A DNA stretch of 64,000 bases from Spirodela intermedia. Taxonomy: Eukaryota; Streptophyta; Magnoliopsida; Alismatales; Araceae. Shown here piece by piece: positions 14,872 through 31,027 of this stretch. The stretch's first letter is position 1; the number at the start of each line of letters is the position of its first letter. Below the pieces are notes generated by a model, which was not told the origin of the DNA, made no database searches, and saw only the letters and a program-made list of their open reading frames with translations. The stretch spans positions 374,501-438,500 of the forward strand of contig LR746275.1 in the NCBI GenBank assembly GCA_902729315.2, given 5' to 3'. The position numbers and the translations under genes are program-made.

Positions 14872-15153
14872 GGGCGACCAAGTGGGTGACCAGAGGAGGG
14901 TGAGAATGGGCGATGTCTGGCAGCCAGTCTCAGCCACCAAGAGACAGAGGCCTGCCTCGCCGCAGGGGGTTGGAACTCTTGTTGTCACTCTTGGGGTTTG
15001 GCCGGTATATAAACCGATTCTCTCCCGTCGTCTTCTTGTCGTTTGATACTTGGCTGCAAATGATAGCTCTTGCAGCCACTAAGGAATGAGACCCTTCTAT
15101 TTACGTCTTATCGGACCATCCGTGACAAAGGAACGTGAACCAAAAGCTCTCTT
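14039..15153. promoter_or_regulatory. Upstream region of GeBP-like gene
   Basis: The minus-strand TATA-like element TATAATAAA is at 14178-14186. Further out are a C-rich stretch (about 14270-14300) and an (AG)n tract at 14836-14870. A plus-strand 'ggtatataaacc' at about 15004 looks like a TATA box, but I find no gene downstream of it before the LTR relic. Confidence 0.5.
14836..14870. repeat. (AG)n microsatellite
   Basis: An AG dinucleotide run of about 35 bp with one GGG interruption, in intergenic DNA upstream of the GeBP-like gene. Confidence 0.85.
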
Positions 15154-15646
15154 GTTGTAGCCCATCTACGGCCCAACTCAAGTGGACTAAAAGTCTAGGG
15201 AGCGTGAAGGTTGGATTGTTCGCACAAGACGGCCCATTAAATAATCCGGCCCATGGTAATAATACACCTTAAACAGGTCACAAATCAGTTTTCTTGTTTT
15301 TAATTTATTTTCTCATTTTTTTCATTTTAAATGTATTTAAATGGGACTAAATCAGAATTAAGATGTCATCATGATAAAACCACCTTTTCAAGGCCACCAC
15401 AAAATAGACTTTTGGCCTATTTAAAGGCCTCATTATTCAATATTATGAGTTTTTCTTATTTTCTATATTTTATTTCATTGATGGTGGTTTTGGCGTCACC
15501 CCTGTTGTTCCTATGAATTCAAGATTATCCCATGGTTTGAAGCTTCCAAGTTTAGTGGACTCAAAGGGAAATAATCTTCACATAAGTTTTATTTCTTGTT
15601 GATTCGGGGACAAGATTTATTCCTCACATAACTCAAGCTATGCCAA
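15154..15646 (+). repeat. Left LTR of the eroded element
   Basis: It begins near TGTAGCCC and ends just before the TGGTATTAGAGC primer-binding-like site. It aligns block by block with 18024-18340. Confidence 0.55.
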
Positions 15647-17824
15647 TTGGTATTAGAGCAAAAATAGGAGAAAATTATACCTAGCAGATTAAAAGCTTTA
15701 TTTTCACTCTTCCCTACCTTGAGATTTGTGTCTTGTGGGTTCAAGACTTCACTATGTGATCTTTACAACTTTGACTCGATCAAATTGTCATCTATCATTT
15801 CTTACTATGTTACACTATCAAAGAAAGACTTCACATTCTAGATTTATCTTTGAAGATGTCACGTGATAAAGAGTTACATATTAATGAGGATGAAATCCTC
15901 GAATGTATTCCCTTGTCTTGGATGAAATTTCTTGAATTTTAAAAATATATTCATAAATAAATTTGAACATATAAGATAATGGAAAGGCCAAATTATTCAT
16001 AATGGAAAGGATTTCACTTGTGATTCATAGAAAAACATATTAAATGACACATCTATGCCAAAACGTAAGATTGTGCTATCCCATGAAGACTTTCTAGTCA
16101 CTTTTTACTAGAAAAACTCACAAATTTAAGAACAAAAATATACAAACTATTAATTAGAGTTTTATGTTGTAGTTAAATCATTACATAATCAAGACCATTA
16201 TCATATTCAATGATAATTTATTTCTATTTATTAATCCTCAAACCCCAAGGTCTATTAAGAGTCAAATTAATATCAACAAAATATTAATGCCCTTGGTTTT
16301 GATATTACAAGTGAAAATTTTATTTAATGAATATTAAGAAACATTGATATATGTTATGGATTTACATTAAATATTCAATGTGTTCAATGCGATATCATAT
16401 GATTTATATTTATTGATTTCATAATACTATCCCTAATGATCGAATATAAGTTATTAATCTTTGAGATCCAAAGAATCTTCATAATAGGAACACTTGATTG
16501 TTGATCAATGTCTATCAAGAAATCACCATTTGATCAGAAGATACGTACATAGTTAAATTAGTATAGATAACTTGTGATCATGACATTATTTATGTCTATA
16601 TATTTAAACTAACATTAAAATCCAACATCTGATCTCTCTAAATAAACTTAGACAATTTTCTACACTCCAACAAGGATTTCTTATATTTTCACATGGATAA
16701 GTCATCAAAAGAGTTTGAAAAATAAATGACATAAATAAGTCTCAAACTCCGAATTTGGATGGTGACATGTCATCAGCTTATGTGGATGAAAACCAAATAA
16801 GAAAGTGATTATTTGGCCCAAACTTCAACAAATAAATTGTTCACATCAACCAAGGAAGGTCTAATTCAAATTTAAAATCAAACAAATAAGAGAGAAAAAT
16901 TCAAAACATGAATGATCAAAAGTTATTATTGCATGTTCTGGAAAACAAGAAGTTTTTTAACACATTTTCTAAAATTTTTCTAAACCCTATCAAAGTAGAA
17001 AAATATTAGAAGAAAACTTTTGATAAATAAGGAGGTGGATGAGAAACAGAATATGACTCTTTAGATGAATATCAAGTGAGAAATTCAAGCTCTTCTTTCC
17101 AAACACATCAATGATGAATGTAAACTACATCTTCATCTTCATCTGATTTTGACAACTCAAACAACATCCAACTTAAAATGAAACACTCTCCATCAAGCGA
17201 AAGGTTACTAAGTGGTGAAGGAAGAGTTTATTTTGACTTAAAAGGGTAGAATCTTTGTAGAGATGAACTTGAGTGGTTGGGTGGTTGAGCCTGTGAACAT
17301 CAGCATGTATGTCTTAAGAGAAATAATGAAACACTTGTAGGAAGACTCCTTTGAAACTAAATATAGACAAGTGAGGCACCCCCCGCCTAAAATCAGCATA
17401 AAAAATCTCAATATCTCTAGTGAGACAAAGTTACACGCACACTGATGTCAACACATCTAGTGATAACCCACATAGATAGTTAGCCAAAAATGAAAAATAG
17501 TCAAAAATTTAGAAACTCAATTCACCCCCCGCCTTCCTATTGGAGTTTCATCTAGTCCTATAGTTCTAGCACAATATATATATATAATATGAAAATTATT
17601 GATTTTAAACATTTGAAAGAATATGCAGATGATGAAGATTCTACTAGTCTATCTTCATTTTTCATTTTTTTACTAAATTTAGGGCATCCTCTAAATTTGA
17701 TAGATTTTTCAAAACAAATCGGAATAGTAATTATTGAGAACAAGATGGTAGACCGTACTAAGGTAATAAATGAAAATTTTGAGAAGCATCTTTCCGTATA
17801 TTACAATAACTATAGAAAAACGAT

Positions 17825-17866
17825 CCATAAGAGGAGGACAAAATTCATATTGTCCTCCTCTTATGG
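17825..17866. other. Perfect 17-bp stem hairpin
   Basis: CCATAAGAGGAGGACAA at 17825-17841 and its exact reverse complement at 17850-17866 flank an 8-nt loop. The match is perfect although the surrounding retrotransposon interior is heavily eroded. Confidence 0.9.
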
Positions 17867-18023
17867 TATATTTGAGGAAGTAAAAGATTGATGTGGTAAT
17901 TATTAATACGTTAAGTCTAAAAATAGGTATGTCTTCTACTTTCAATATTAGAAAAATTGATGATTATTATGCAGACCATATGAAGACTTTAAAATGAGTT
18001 CTTTGAAGCAAGGAAGACTAATT

Positions 18024-18340
18024 TGACCTAATTATGGTGCAACTCAAGTGAACTAGAAGCCAAAGAAATGAAGGTTAGCTTAATAGACAACCTTCACATC
18101 TAAAATGGATCAGATATTGATTTTTTTAATTTTAGTCGTTTCAATTTATTTAAGTGGGCCTTAATTTAAATTCATACGCCATCATAAAAAGGCCACATTT
18201 TTAAGTTTCGACTTAATAGACTTTTGACTTATTTAAAGACTCTTGGTAGTCTTGGAAGTATTATTTAATATTATATCTCATTATTGGTGGATTCAATTTA
18301 TTTTTTTTTCTTGTGGACTCAAGATGGCTATGTAATATTG
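18024..18340 (+). repeat. Right LTR (partial) of the eroded element
   Basis: Collinear with the left repeat from 'caactcaagtg' through 'attatttaatattat'. The last part of the left copy is missing or unrecognisable here. Confidence 0.55.
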
Positions 18341-18789
18341 TCATTTGATTCAAACGCTAACACTATCTTTCTGATTTCTCGATTTGTTTTTCTTTGTGCC
18401 TAGGAAAGCCTAATAACTACTGTCCTTAAGCTTATGATAACTAAATTTGGATCTTATATAGTAGAAACAAAAGACCATCTCCCTATGACTTTCTTCTCTA
18501 TTAGTGATCCCTTGTCTTCAAAGAGAGATTCCCGAACACTTGATATATATATATATAGATACTAAAGATTACCCGATTCTACATCTGGATGTTCAATATG
18601 CCATTCCACCAATGTTTTCACCACTTCTGATTGTTATCTTAATCTAAGTGCACCTCAAATGATAGGTTTCACCAGTAGTAGTTATAATCGAAAAAGTGTA
18701 TGTAATTGATATACCGTCGACATTACACATCTTACCTTAAGTGGCAAGCAGGCCTTAGAAGAAACCTAAAACAAGAGGTTGCAAAAGTT

Positions 18790-22686
<3,897 letters not shown>

Positions 22687-25088
22687 ATGAGGCGCCATGG
22701 CTGGCAGCTCCCTCTTCATCCTCTACAGGTATTCCCTCCATCCCTCTTCTGTACGCCTCTGATTCCCCTCTTTAGGATCGATTTCTCCGTTCTTCTCTTT
22801 ATCGAGCATGCCATTGGTTCTTCTTGTAGATGGTGGGGATCTCGGTCTTCGCCTTCCTTGTGGCGACATTCTACGCGTTCCTCGAGCCTTTCATCGGAAA
22901 CAGGGTGGCAGAAAATACCTTAATCGCGCTCTTCTCTTTCACGGTAGGGCGGCCGTGTCCCTTCTCCCCTCCCTCGGGGCCCCTTGTGAGCACAGAATTA
23001 CGTAGGGTCATTCCCCCTCTCCTCGCAGGCGTTCTCGGTGGCGGTGTTGTTCGTGAGGTGTACTGGAATCGATCCGTCGGACAGGACTGGGATTAGGAGG
23101 AAGAGAAGGAAGAAGTCCAAGCGATCGCCGAAGTTGAACTTCGGGCTGATGGTGAGACAGATTCTGGCGAGGTTGTCGAGGAGGATGGAGAAAAAGGCGC
23201 TCAGGGTCTTCATAAGGCGGAACTACTTGGAGCCGGTGAACGGTCGCATACAGATGGAGCCGCTTCTGCCTTTCCCTCTCATCGTGAAGAATGATGCGGT
23301 GACTCCGGATCCTAGGGACGATGACATCTCATTCTGCTCACTCTGTGACTCCGAGGTCCTGTTCGGTTCGCCGCCCTCGATTTGATATCCTGTTTACTCT
23401 GAGAATCATCTCCTTCTTTAGCGACAATCGTGGTTCCTTGGACCGAAATTGTTGGCTCGAGCATCCTCATCCGCGTCAAAAAATGAACCTCTTTTGATCT
23501 GGATCGATGTCTTACCTCTCAATCTTCCTCCAGGTTAAGCTGCAGAGCAAACACTGCAGGAGTTGCAACCGCTGCGTCGATGGATTTGATCACCATTGCA
23601 GGGTGAGGAACGGGGAAAATTTCTGCCTCGGTCATCTGATACGATCTGAATTATTCATTCAAGCGTCAAACGTCTAACCTTTCATCGCCCATTGCTGGTG
23701 GATTCATCATTTTTCAGTGGCTGAACAACTGCGTTGGGAGGAAGAACTACACCTCCTTCGTCCTCCTCATGGTTCTGGTCCTCCTCATGGTCCGTCTTCT
23801 CTCTCTCTCTGTTTCCCTCTCTTTATATACCAAAACTCGAGAGTTTGCTGATGCGCTGTGGAAACGAATACCGCAGCTCCTGGTGGAAGGAGGGACAGCC
23901 GCCGCGGTCTTTGTGCGCTGCTTCGCAGACAGGAAGGGGATGGCTGAAGAGCTACGGCATAAACTCCATGTCCGGCTCCCCAGGGGCGTCCTGGCCGCCA
24001 TCGCAGTACTTCTCGATGCTCTGAGGACCCTCGTGACCTAATCCGCTTAGGAATTCTCAACCGGAAACTTACCAAATTCCGATGAATCGCAGGCATTCCT
24101 GGTTCTCGCGACGGCGTATGCGACGGCGGCGCTGGGGCAGTTGTTCTTCTTCCACGTTGTTCTCATCAGAAAGGTGCTGTTTTTGGCTTGTATTCGATAA
24201 GAGTTCATGATGGAGACAGAAAGTCAAACTCAAAGTTCTTTATCTGGAAGTCAATGATTCTGAAACGTCACTAGTGTTGTCTGATTATCGCTTGATGCTC
24301 AGATTTTACCCTAACGGATGCAGGGAATGAGAACGTACGACTACATACTGGCAATGAGGCAGCAAACTCAACTTGCGGACCCATTTGACGACCTCGATTC
24401 CTCTGACGACGACGACGATGACGATAGCGTTGACTTCGACACGGCGGACAGGCCTTCCCTGGCGTCTCGATGTCTGTGCGATGAGCGCAAGCCCAAACAG
24501 GTCAGTCAGGCTCTCTTCTCGTACCCGTTTCCTCCACTGAATCCTGTCAACCATAACCCAGAGAAACGGTGCTGCCCGTTCCAGCAGGAGTCAACGATGA
24601 CGGCCATCAGAGTAGATGGAAGACCCAACCCAGAGAAGACCTCCGATTTCAGCATTGACCCATGGAAACTCATAAAGATGAGTAGGGACAAGGCACTGGC
24701 CGCCGCCGACAAAGCAAGAGAGAGAATGAAGAGAGAGAAGCCACTGGAGACCGCCCCGTCCCCGCCAAAGCCGCTGCCGTCGGAGATGAAGAAGGGCCCC
24801 TCGCTGAGCCTAGAGAGAAGCAGAGCCATGGCCCTCACGGAGGTCCCCGCCGTCATCCCCAAGCCTTGCTGGATGCCTGGTTCTCCCGGCGGCAGGTTCT
24901 TGAGCCCGAGGAGGAGGTTCTCCGGATCCCCCTCCCAGAAGCAGCAAAGGTACCGCAGCAACTTCGACCTGAAGCTCTCGGAGATATCCAGCGAACTCGA
25001 GACATACATCTCCCGGCAGGTCGTCTGCTCCGTCCTCAGGCGGAGCGAGGAAGACGGCGCTGCCACCTCCCCCGCCGGCGGCCATTGA
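22687..25088 (+). CDS. DHHC-type protein S-acyltransferase (palmitoyltransferase)
   Basis: Eight exons: 22687-22728, 22830-22943, 23029-23355, 23534-23602, 23718-23789, 23877-24005, 24093-24173 and 24324-25088, predicting 532 aa. The N terminus [14 protein letters not shown] is typical of one plant PAT subfamily. Hydrophobic segments lie at about 15-35 and 40-60, and after the zinc domain in exons 5-7, giving four predicted spans. The Cys-rich domain reads [18 protein letters not shown], then C-V-D-G-F-DHHC with catalytic C183, then [11 protein letters not shown]. The enzyme attaches palmitate to cysteines of membrane proteins. The usual TTxE motif after the last span is altered to RTYD here. 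The long acidic then basic C-terminal tail is cytosolic. GT...AG sites at 24501-24584 would remove 84 nt in frame (504 aa), so that intron is optional. Confidence 0.9.
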
Positions 25089-25242
25089 CGATGGCAATTC
25101 TTCTGCCCTTTTTCTCCCCCACGGGGAAAGGCGGTCCTTGACCGATCTTCCTCCTGGAATTTTCTAAATGTACACATGGCCTCTTTTGTCCGCCACTTAC
25201 ATTTATTTATCCATATCAACAGGAAAATTCCTTCCGACGGGT

Positions 25243-25621
25243 TAGGTCAAAGTAAACGGAAATACAGAAGTCAACCTCAAACACCTAGGAGGGAGCGTTG
25301 ACTAGGAAGGGGACTGTAGAATGGAGCACCACCAGGGAACCTTAGGTGCAGTCCTTGATGTTGATGAGGGAGGGTCTCGTGACGGCCGTTCTCAACGACG
25401 GTGCCGTTCTTGACGTCGGTGCCCTTGATGGTGGACAGACGGTGGGTTGACGATGACGGTCGTCTGGTTGACCATCACACGGTCCAGCGTGTCTTGAGCG
25501 ACTCGCTCCGACTCGGTACTGGGGACCCTGGTGGCCTGGTGGCCTGGTGGGCTCATCCAACTGCAAGATCCTCAGGTTCTTCACGATGGCCCGGGCGATG
25601 ACCACCCTTTGCTTCTGCACC
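25243..25621 (-). pseudogene. ABCB transporter last-exon stub (module A)
   Basis: The minus strand matches the last exon and 3' flank of ABCB-1 and ABCB-2: Q-K-Q-R-V-x-I-A-R-A, a damaged Walker B (ILQLDE), the [11 protein letters not shown] region out of frame, and the NIKD segment near the end. Several indels and substitutions break the frame. Homology stops abruptly at about 25621 in the signature-motif region, next to a CCCACCCACCC run. It sits about 150-200 bp after the DHHC stop, the same tail-to-tail arrangement as in the other two modules. It is the only trace of this module's transporter here. Confidence 0.85.
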
Positions 25622-25984
25622 CACCCACCCAAAAAAAAGCAATCGTCCATAAATTCATCACATTTGTCAAACTAGTACTAATAGTATTTGATATTAATTC
25701 ATACTAAAAGCTACTTCAATTTTACCTTATTTATTATATAGAAATAAAAGATTATCAATATGTATCCTTATTTACTTCTAATAGTCCATCTAAAGTAATA
25801 TCTCACAATTGACAATAGAATTTCTAGATGGATGCCTCCATCTTGTTCTTAGAATATATATATTTTATTCCATTAAATAATAGCAATCTATGAACTTAAC
25901 TCCATTCAATGTCATGCCTTGAGGTTCTAGCCAAGTGAATCTACTCCTGAAAGAAATTTATTTTTCATGTGGACAGATAAGCCT

Positions 25985-26300
25985 TGACACTACTTGAAGT
26001 TTAGGCTGCACTTAGATCAAGAAAGGTGTTAAATTGATTATTTTCTATTTTTTAACCAAATCAACTACTTTAAATATTCTGATCTGCTCCTTCAAAGTCT
26101 TATGATACTCATAGCTCTTAGAGGTATGAAATTGAATAATTTTTAAAGTAGTTAGTCTACTACCTATATTCAATCTCCAAGAACAATCTTATTTTTGGGT
26201 TCCACTAGATCAATTATTTCCAATATAATTTCTGGACTTAGGTCCCAATGAGTTTTATGTCAAAATTCTCTACGAAATTGATAACTCTAGGTGGTCAATA
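25985..26300 (+). repeat. Dispersed repeat R1, copy 2
   Basis: Collinear with the other R1 copies. It carries the 'agtctactacctat...caatctccaagaacaa' block and the following 'gggttcca', 'aatttctggactta' and 'ttctct' blocks. It is more diverged than copies 1 and 3. Confidence 0.5.
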
Positions 26301-27255
26301 GATGATTAAAGGGTTCAACTTCAACTATCTTCAATGATTAAAAAGACTTCAACCATTACTTTTTCTCACAAAAAATATGAATGATTTAATTGTAGATAAT
26401 TTCTAAATGTCAATATTAACTTTAAGTGTGCCTAGAATTTTGATTAAGAAAAAGATGTTGAAGATTTGATTCTTGTTGTCCTATTTTTTTATGGATGCTG
26501 ATAGAAGATTGCTGATTACTTGAAATAGTTCCTTGACAACTAGAAAAACAATAGGACCTTAATTCTTTTGTATCACTTGACAAATATGAAAGATCTCACA
26601 ACTTCTCAAAGATTTTTCTATAAAAAAATATTTTAGGCTCTCAAGTTCACATATAGATTAGAGAGTAATTAGATAAATCAAATTTGAGAACCTCCCCCAT
26701 TTTCTACTATCTCTTAATATTTAAATTTTAAAAATAATTCAACATTTAATAATTAGAAACTATTAATACATATTTTTTTATCTTAATAAAAAATATAATA
26801 ATAGTAAAATTCTATTAACTCATGTCAAATGTAACAAAGTTGAACACAAAATGTTAAAAGAAATTTTAGAACGAATTTCATTAATTCCTGATTAAATCTG
26901 CATATTATTCTTGGAAATTTTCTACTTGATTTTTTAATCTATATCCTCATATGATTGTCTAAAGGTTCAAAATCTTGAGAAGCATTTTGTAATTGATAGA
27001 AAAGTGCTCATTAAATTAGAATTAGGGAAATTGAGTTTTTTTTGGACCTTTTGGTTAATTTATGAAGGGTCTGAAGGTGGAATTATAATGGGTTGACAAT
27101 GATAGGCCTAATATCAAGGCCCATTATCAAGGTAACTTACAATTGTAAAGGAAGTGGGATAAGTGACAAGAGAGACAACATAAGGGTTGACCCGAGGGTA
27201 CTATGCGAAGCCCAATGGCCACTGAGGGGAGCTACTATTTTTTGTAGTTGAACTC

Positions 27256-28244
27256 TGTTCAATAGTGGTATCGGACTCTCGACCACCCACTAATGCCTAT
27301 TATCTATTTCTCTCTTCTCATCTCTCTTTCTTCTTCTCTTCTATATGTGTCAACATGGTATTACAGCCCTAGGTATACCTCGTCTTCGTCTTCTTCTCTT
27401 GTGCACTTTACTCCTCGCCAGCCTCTTCCCTCAGGCGTCTCTTCAGCGTCACCGCTCTTCCCTCTTCCGGCGTCGTCTTTTTGTTGTCACTCTCCTTCTC
27501 CTTTTGGCACTGCCCTCCTTGCCTCCGCTTCTGCCCCTCTCTAGGCTGCCGGCCACTCCTCTAGGCCGCCATGCCGCCACCCCCTCCTTCTCTAGCATGC
27601 CGTCCTCCTCTGGTGGTTCCCTCCTTTGGCGGCGCCCTTCTCCTCTCGGCGGCACCAGCCTCCCAACTCCTTGAAAGTCACCTCCCAACACCCCAAGCAT
27701 CGCCTCCCGATTCCCTGAGCGTCACTTCCTAACGCCTCATGTGTCGCCTCTCGACACCCCAAGTGTCACCTCCCGGCGTCCTCCCGGGCCAGGCTCTCCT
27801 CCTCGTCCACCTCCTCGTCCACCTCCTCTAGCTCATCACCCTCACCTTCTCCGTCGTCCTTGGCCTCTTCTGATCTCACCGCCGCCTACCTCTCTGGTGC
27901 GCTGCCTCCTGACACCCCATGCATCACTTCTCGACGCCTTGTGCGTCACCTCCCGCCGCCAACTCTTGGCACCCCGACGCCCCATGCGCCAGCTCCTGAT
28001 GCCTCATGCGTCGCCTCCCGCCATGGTATTCATCTACTCTTGGCACCCTGTGTGCCACCAACTGTCACATCAATCTTGCGGGGATTTATTTGACGACATA
28101 TGTATTAAGTTGGACATTTTCGACTTATATGCTCTAACTTGAGGGAGAGTATTTAATAGTGGTATCGGAGTTTTCATTTACTAGGGCTCATTATCTATCT
28201 CTCTTTTTATCTCTTTTTCTTCTTCTCTTCTATATAATCTCATA
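27256..28244 (+). mobile_element. Compact (0.99-kb) LTR element, TRIM-like, non-autonomous
   Basis: Direct repeats of about 100 bp flank a 794-bp interior: 27256-27355 (TG...CA ends) and 28150-28244. The left repeat is followed at once by TGGTATTACAGCCC, a primer-binding-like site. The right repeat is preceded by the purine tract GAGGGAGAG (28141-28149), as expected for a polypurine tract. No gag or pol is encoded. The interior is strikingly GC-rich against its AT-rich surroundings and carries a 22-bp tandem repeat. Each repeat also carries a second TGGTATCGGA motif near its start, so the exact LTR boundary is open. Confidence 0.7.
27679..27788. repeat. 22-bp GC-rich tandem repeat
   Basis: Five consecutive 22-bp units start at 27679, 27701, 27723, 27745 and 27767, close to CRCCTCCCGACRCCCCAAGTGT. 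Further diverged units recur at about 27910-28025. A 22-bp period is not a multiple of three, so it does not encode a simple peptide repeat. Confidence 0.85.
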
Positions 28245-31027
28245 TACTTCTTTGTTTTCTTAGAGAAGATTATGAATTCTAAGGTTTTCTTTTTTTGTCA
28301 ACAAGTTCTCTTCGACTAACTACTGTAGATGAATAATGTGGCATTACATAGATCTTCTATTTCTGGTGGTCAAGCTTTCTCTTGGTGTTATATAGATATG
28401 AATGAAATAGCAGAAGACAAAAGAGGGAACTTGTAAATTTGATTTCTATATCAATTGCATTTTATTTCTGTTTTAACTAGTTATGTTATGCGATTGACAA
28501 CTACATGGTGGGGATTGCACTTGCTTCTTGCTTGTTTACAATTATTTTATTAATTTTGTGCTCAATTTTCTTTTAGGAACCTTATTTTTATCTCAAGGTG
28601 AAAGACAAAAAAAGTTTTCATTATGATTTCATGTCTACTAATTCTTCTTGCATTTTGAATGTTGAATGCTAAATCAATTACAACCATCTGAATCCACTTA
28701 TTTCGTAAATGTGCTAAAATTCTATAAGATTTTGACAAAATGTATTTCTCCCATTTCATCATCTGCAAAGTGAAACCCACTATCAAGAGTCTCTCATCCC
28801 TTATTTTTGTCTAGTCACATATTCTTCTTTTCTCTTAGTTCTCCTCTCCTTGTGCTCCTATGTTGTTGGCTCTTCTCAAAATTTTGTAGGTCTTACTAGC
28901 TTCAGCCAACCTTTAAGTAAACGCTAGTTGTGGCTAGAATGCCTAGAGTGCCCAGAGCTATTTGCAATGGTGTGAAGTGATGAGGGAGGCCAAGAAGTGG
29001 AGAAGATGACTTTTTTCTTTGCTTCTTGTCCTTTCTATTTCAATAAGCACCTATAATAGAAATTGATGTCATGATTGATACTCGTTCTTGGGGGTCAACC
29101 AAGATTAAGTAAGTTTTGAGCTTGATTTCAATTTTGCAACTAGTATAAATATTAAAATTTGACATGTTTTCCTTTCAATAATCAGAGCATATAAAAAAAT
29201 CAAGACAATTGTCTTCTAAGAGTTGCATATATTCTTGAAAAACTAATAAGTGATAGCATTTAAAATAGAACACATACATCTAAAAATTATCAATCTGATC
29301 TACTTTAGTAAAAGACCTGCATTATTAAAATAGAACCGATAATACTTCTAGAAGAAAGTAATTAGTTAATAATCAAACCTTATTTGAGTCACCTCAAACA
29401 AAATATGGTCATCAAGTAGATGCACTTAATTGTGATCTCAATATGTATGAATAATATCTTTGAAAATCTAACATTTGTAAAAAAAATCAAAAAATATTTG
29501 TTAGTATCTAGAATATCATGTAGTAGTTTCTATAAATAGTATAATTCCTACAATAGTATGGAAAAAAAAATCCTACATGATAAATTCATCTAGTTTCAAA
29601 AGTCAACAAAGTGAGATTGTCATGCATTCATTGAATTCCTTTTCATGTATTTATAATTATTATTTCGAATTCCTTAAGAATGTTAATTCAACTTTAACTA
29701 TTGCTTATAGATTAGTAAAAGTAAAAGTAAAAGTGATTTATCTATCCATGTAATAGCTTTATCATGCTAGGTTATCAAGAGCAGCACACTCTTGTAGAGC
29801 TAAAATTATGAATTTGATATTAATAAAAAAAATAGAAATAGATAATAAAGATTTTATACATTTTTTACAATGTTTGACTTTAGCTTTTCTTATTTCGAAG
29901 TAGATTGATACATTTTTTTACTGCTAGACAATGGTTGATCACTCTAGCTTGAAATTTTAGCACTCATCTTTGTTTCTATTACTCTTAATTTTATCTAAAA
30001 TATTTATTGGAGGGATATATACTTTGCAAAAAAAAAAATTATGAACATCTATTGCAAGGAAAATAGTCAAATTATGGGTATCTTTAATGGTTAGCAGATA
30101 GGCTCATGAAATTTGATCTTTATTTACATAATTGATGGTGTTTACTTTTAAAAAAGCTTTATATACATCATAGCATAAATCAAATGCTCATCAATTTAAT
30201 TTGAGAGTTAAATAAGTTGTTATCAGGCATGAGATGAATTTCCAATAAATTTGATATTGTGTTCACTGAAGTGATCTCATCAACAAAGTTCTTTTTTTAT
30301 TTATTGTGGCAAAAGTATTCAAGTGTTAGACTTGATGATGATTTTATTAAGTTTGCTCAGATTGAGTAAGACTTGAATTATGTGAAGATCATTCACCTTG
30401 TATGTACAATTTGAATAAACTTCTTGAACCCCTTAAGTCCATGAACGTTGATGTTGAGTCTATAATGATGAAAATAATTTTCCTAAATCCAAAGAGGGTA
30501 TTGGAGTCCACCAATAGAGACATAGAACCCTATATGAGGTTAATTTTTTAGGATTGATAAAACTAAAACTAAAATGTCTCAAGGGTTAAAAAGGTGCCTT
30601 TAAAATAGGCCAAGATTTAATAATAGAATAGAGAGGGCTATGTTAAAGCAGCCCTAAGGAATAATAACATGCTTAATAGAATAGGGGGATTATTTGAAAC
30701 AAACAAAACATGGTAAATAATAAACACGAGAAATGAGATTTTGGCACATTCAATGTGTCCAAATCTTGAACTAAATTTGGGCCAAATTGTGTCCTCTTGT
30801 ATCCTAGCCCTTTGGTCTCCTTAAATTGGGCTGAAATGACTTGTACTTGTGCTAAGCATGAAAAATAATCTCTTTTAAGCACCTTGGGCATTTGCTGTTT
30901 TAGTTTTAACCACTTGGGTCAAATACTTTTTGTCCTTCTTTTGATCGGTTTTCTTGGGTATACTAGTCTCTATTTCTGCTTGAAGAAAACTCATCCTCGA
31001 GTGTATAATTAAAAATCCATGCATAAT

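Larger units (their letters stand above)
15154..18340 (+). mobile_element. Eroded LTR retrotransposon
   Basis: Two diverged direct repeats flank the element: about 15154-15646 and about 18024-18340. They share ordered blocks such as 'caactcaagtg(g/a)acta', 'tatttaa(a/g)tggg', 'atgtcatca', 'agacttttg(g/a)c(c/t)tatttaaa' and 'ttcaatattat'. A primer-binding-site-like sequence, TGGTATTAGAGCA at 15648-15660, directly follows the left repeat and resembles the initiator-tRNA complement used by Ty1/copia elements. The roughly 2.4-kb interior is AT-rich and full of stops, and no pol motif survives, so the element is ancient and non-functional. Confidence 0.65.

Noticed and set aside
15004-15012. Orphan TATA box (ggtatataaacc)
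   Set aside because: No coding exon follows before the LTR relic. It may be an old promoter remnant but is unsupported as a functional one.
17589-17891. 100-codon frame in the LTR relic
   Set aside because: No domain is seen, its composition is AT-rich, and it is partly created by the hairpin at 17825-17866.
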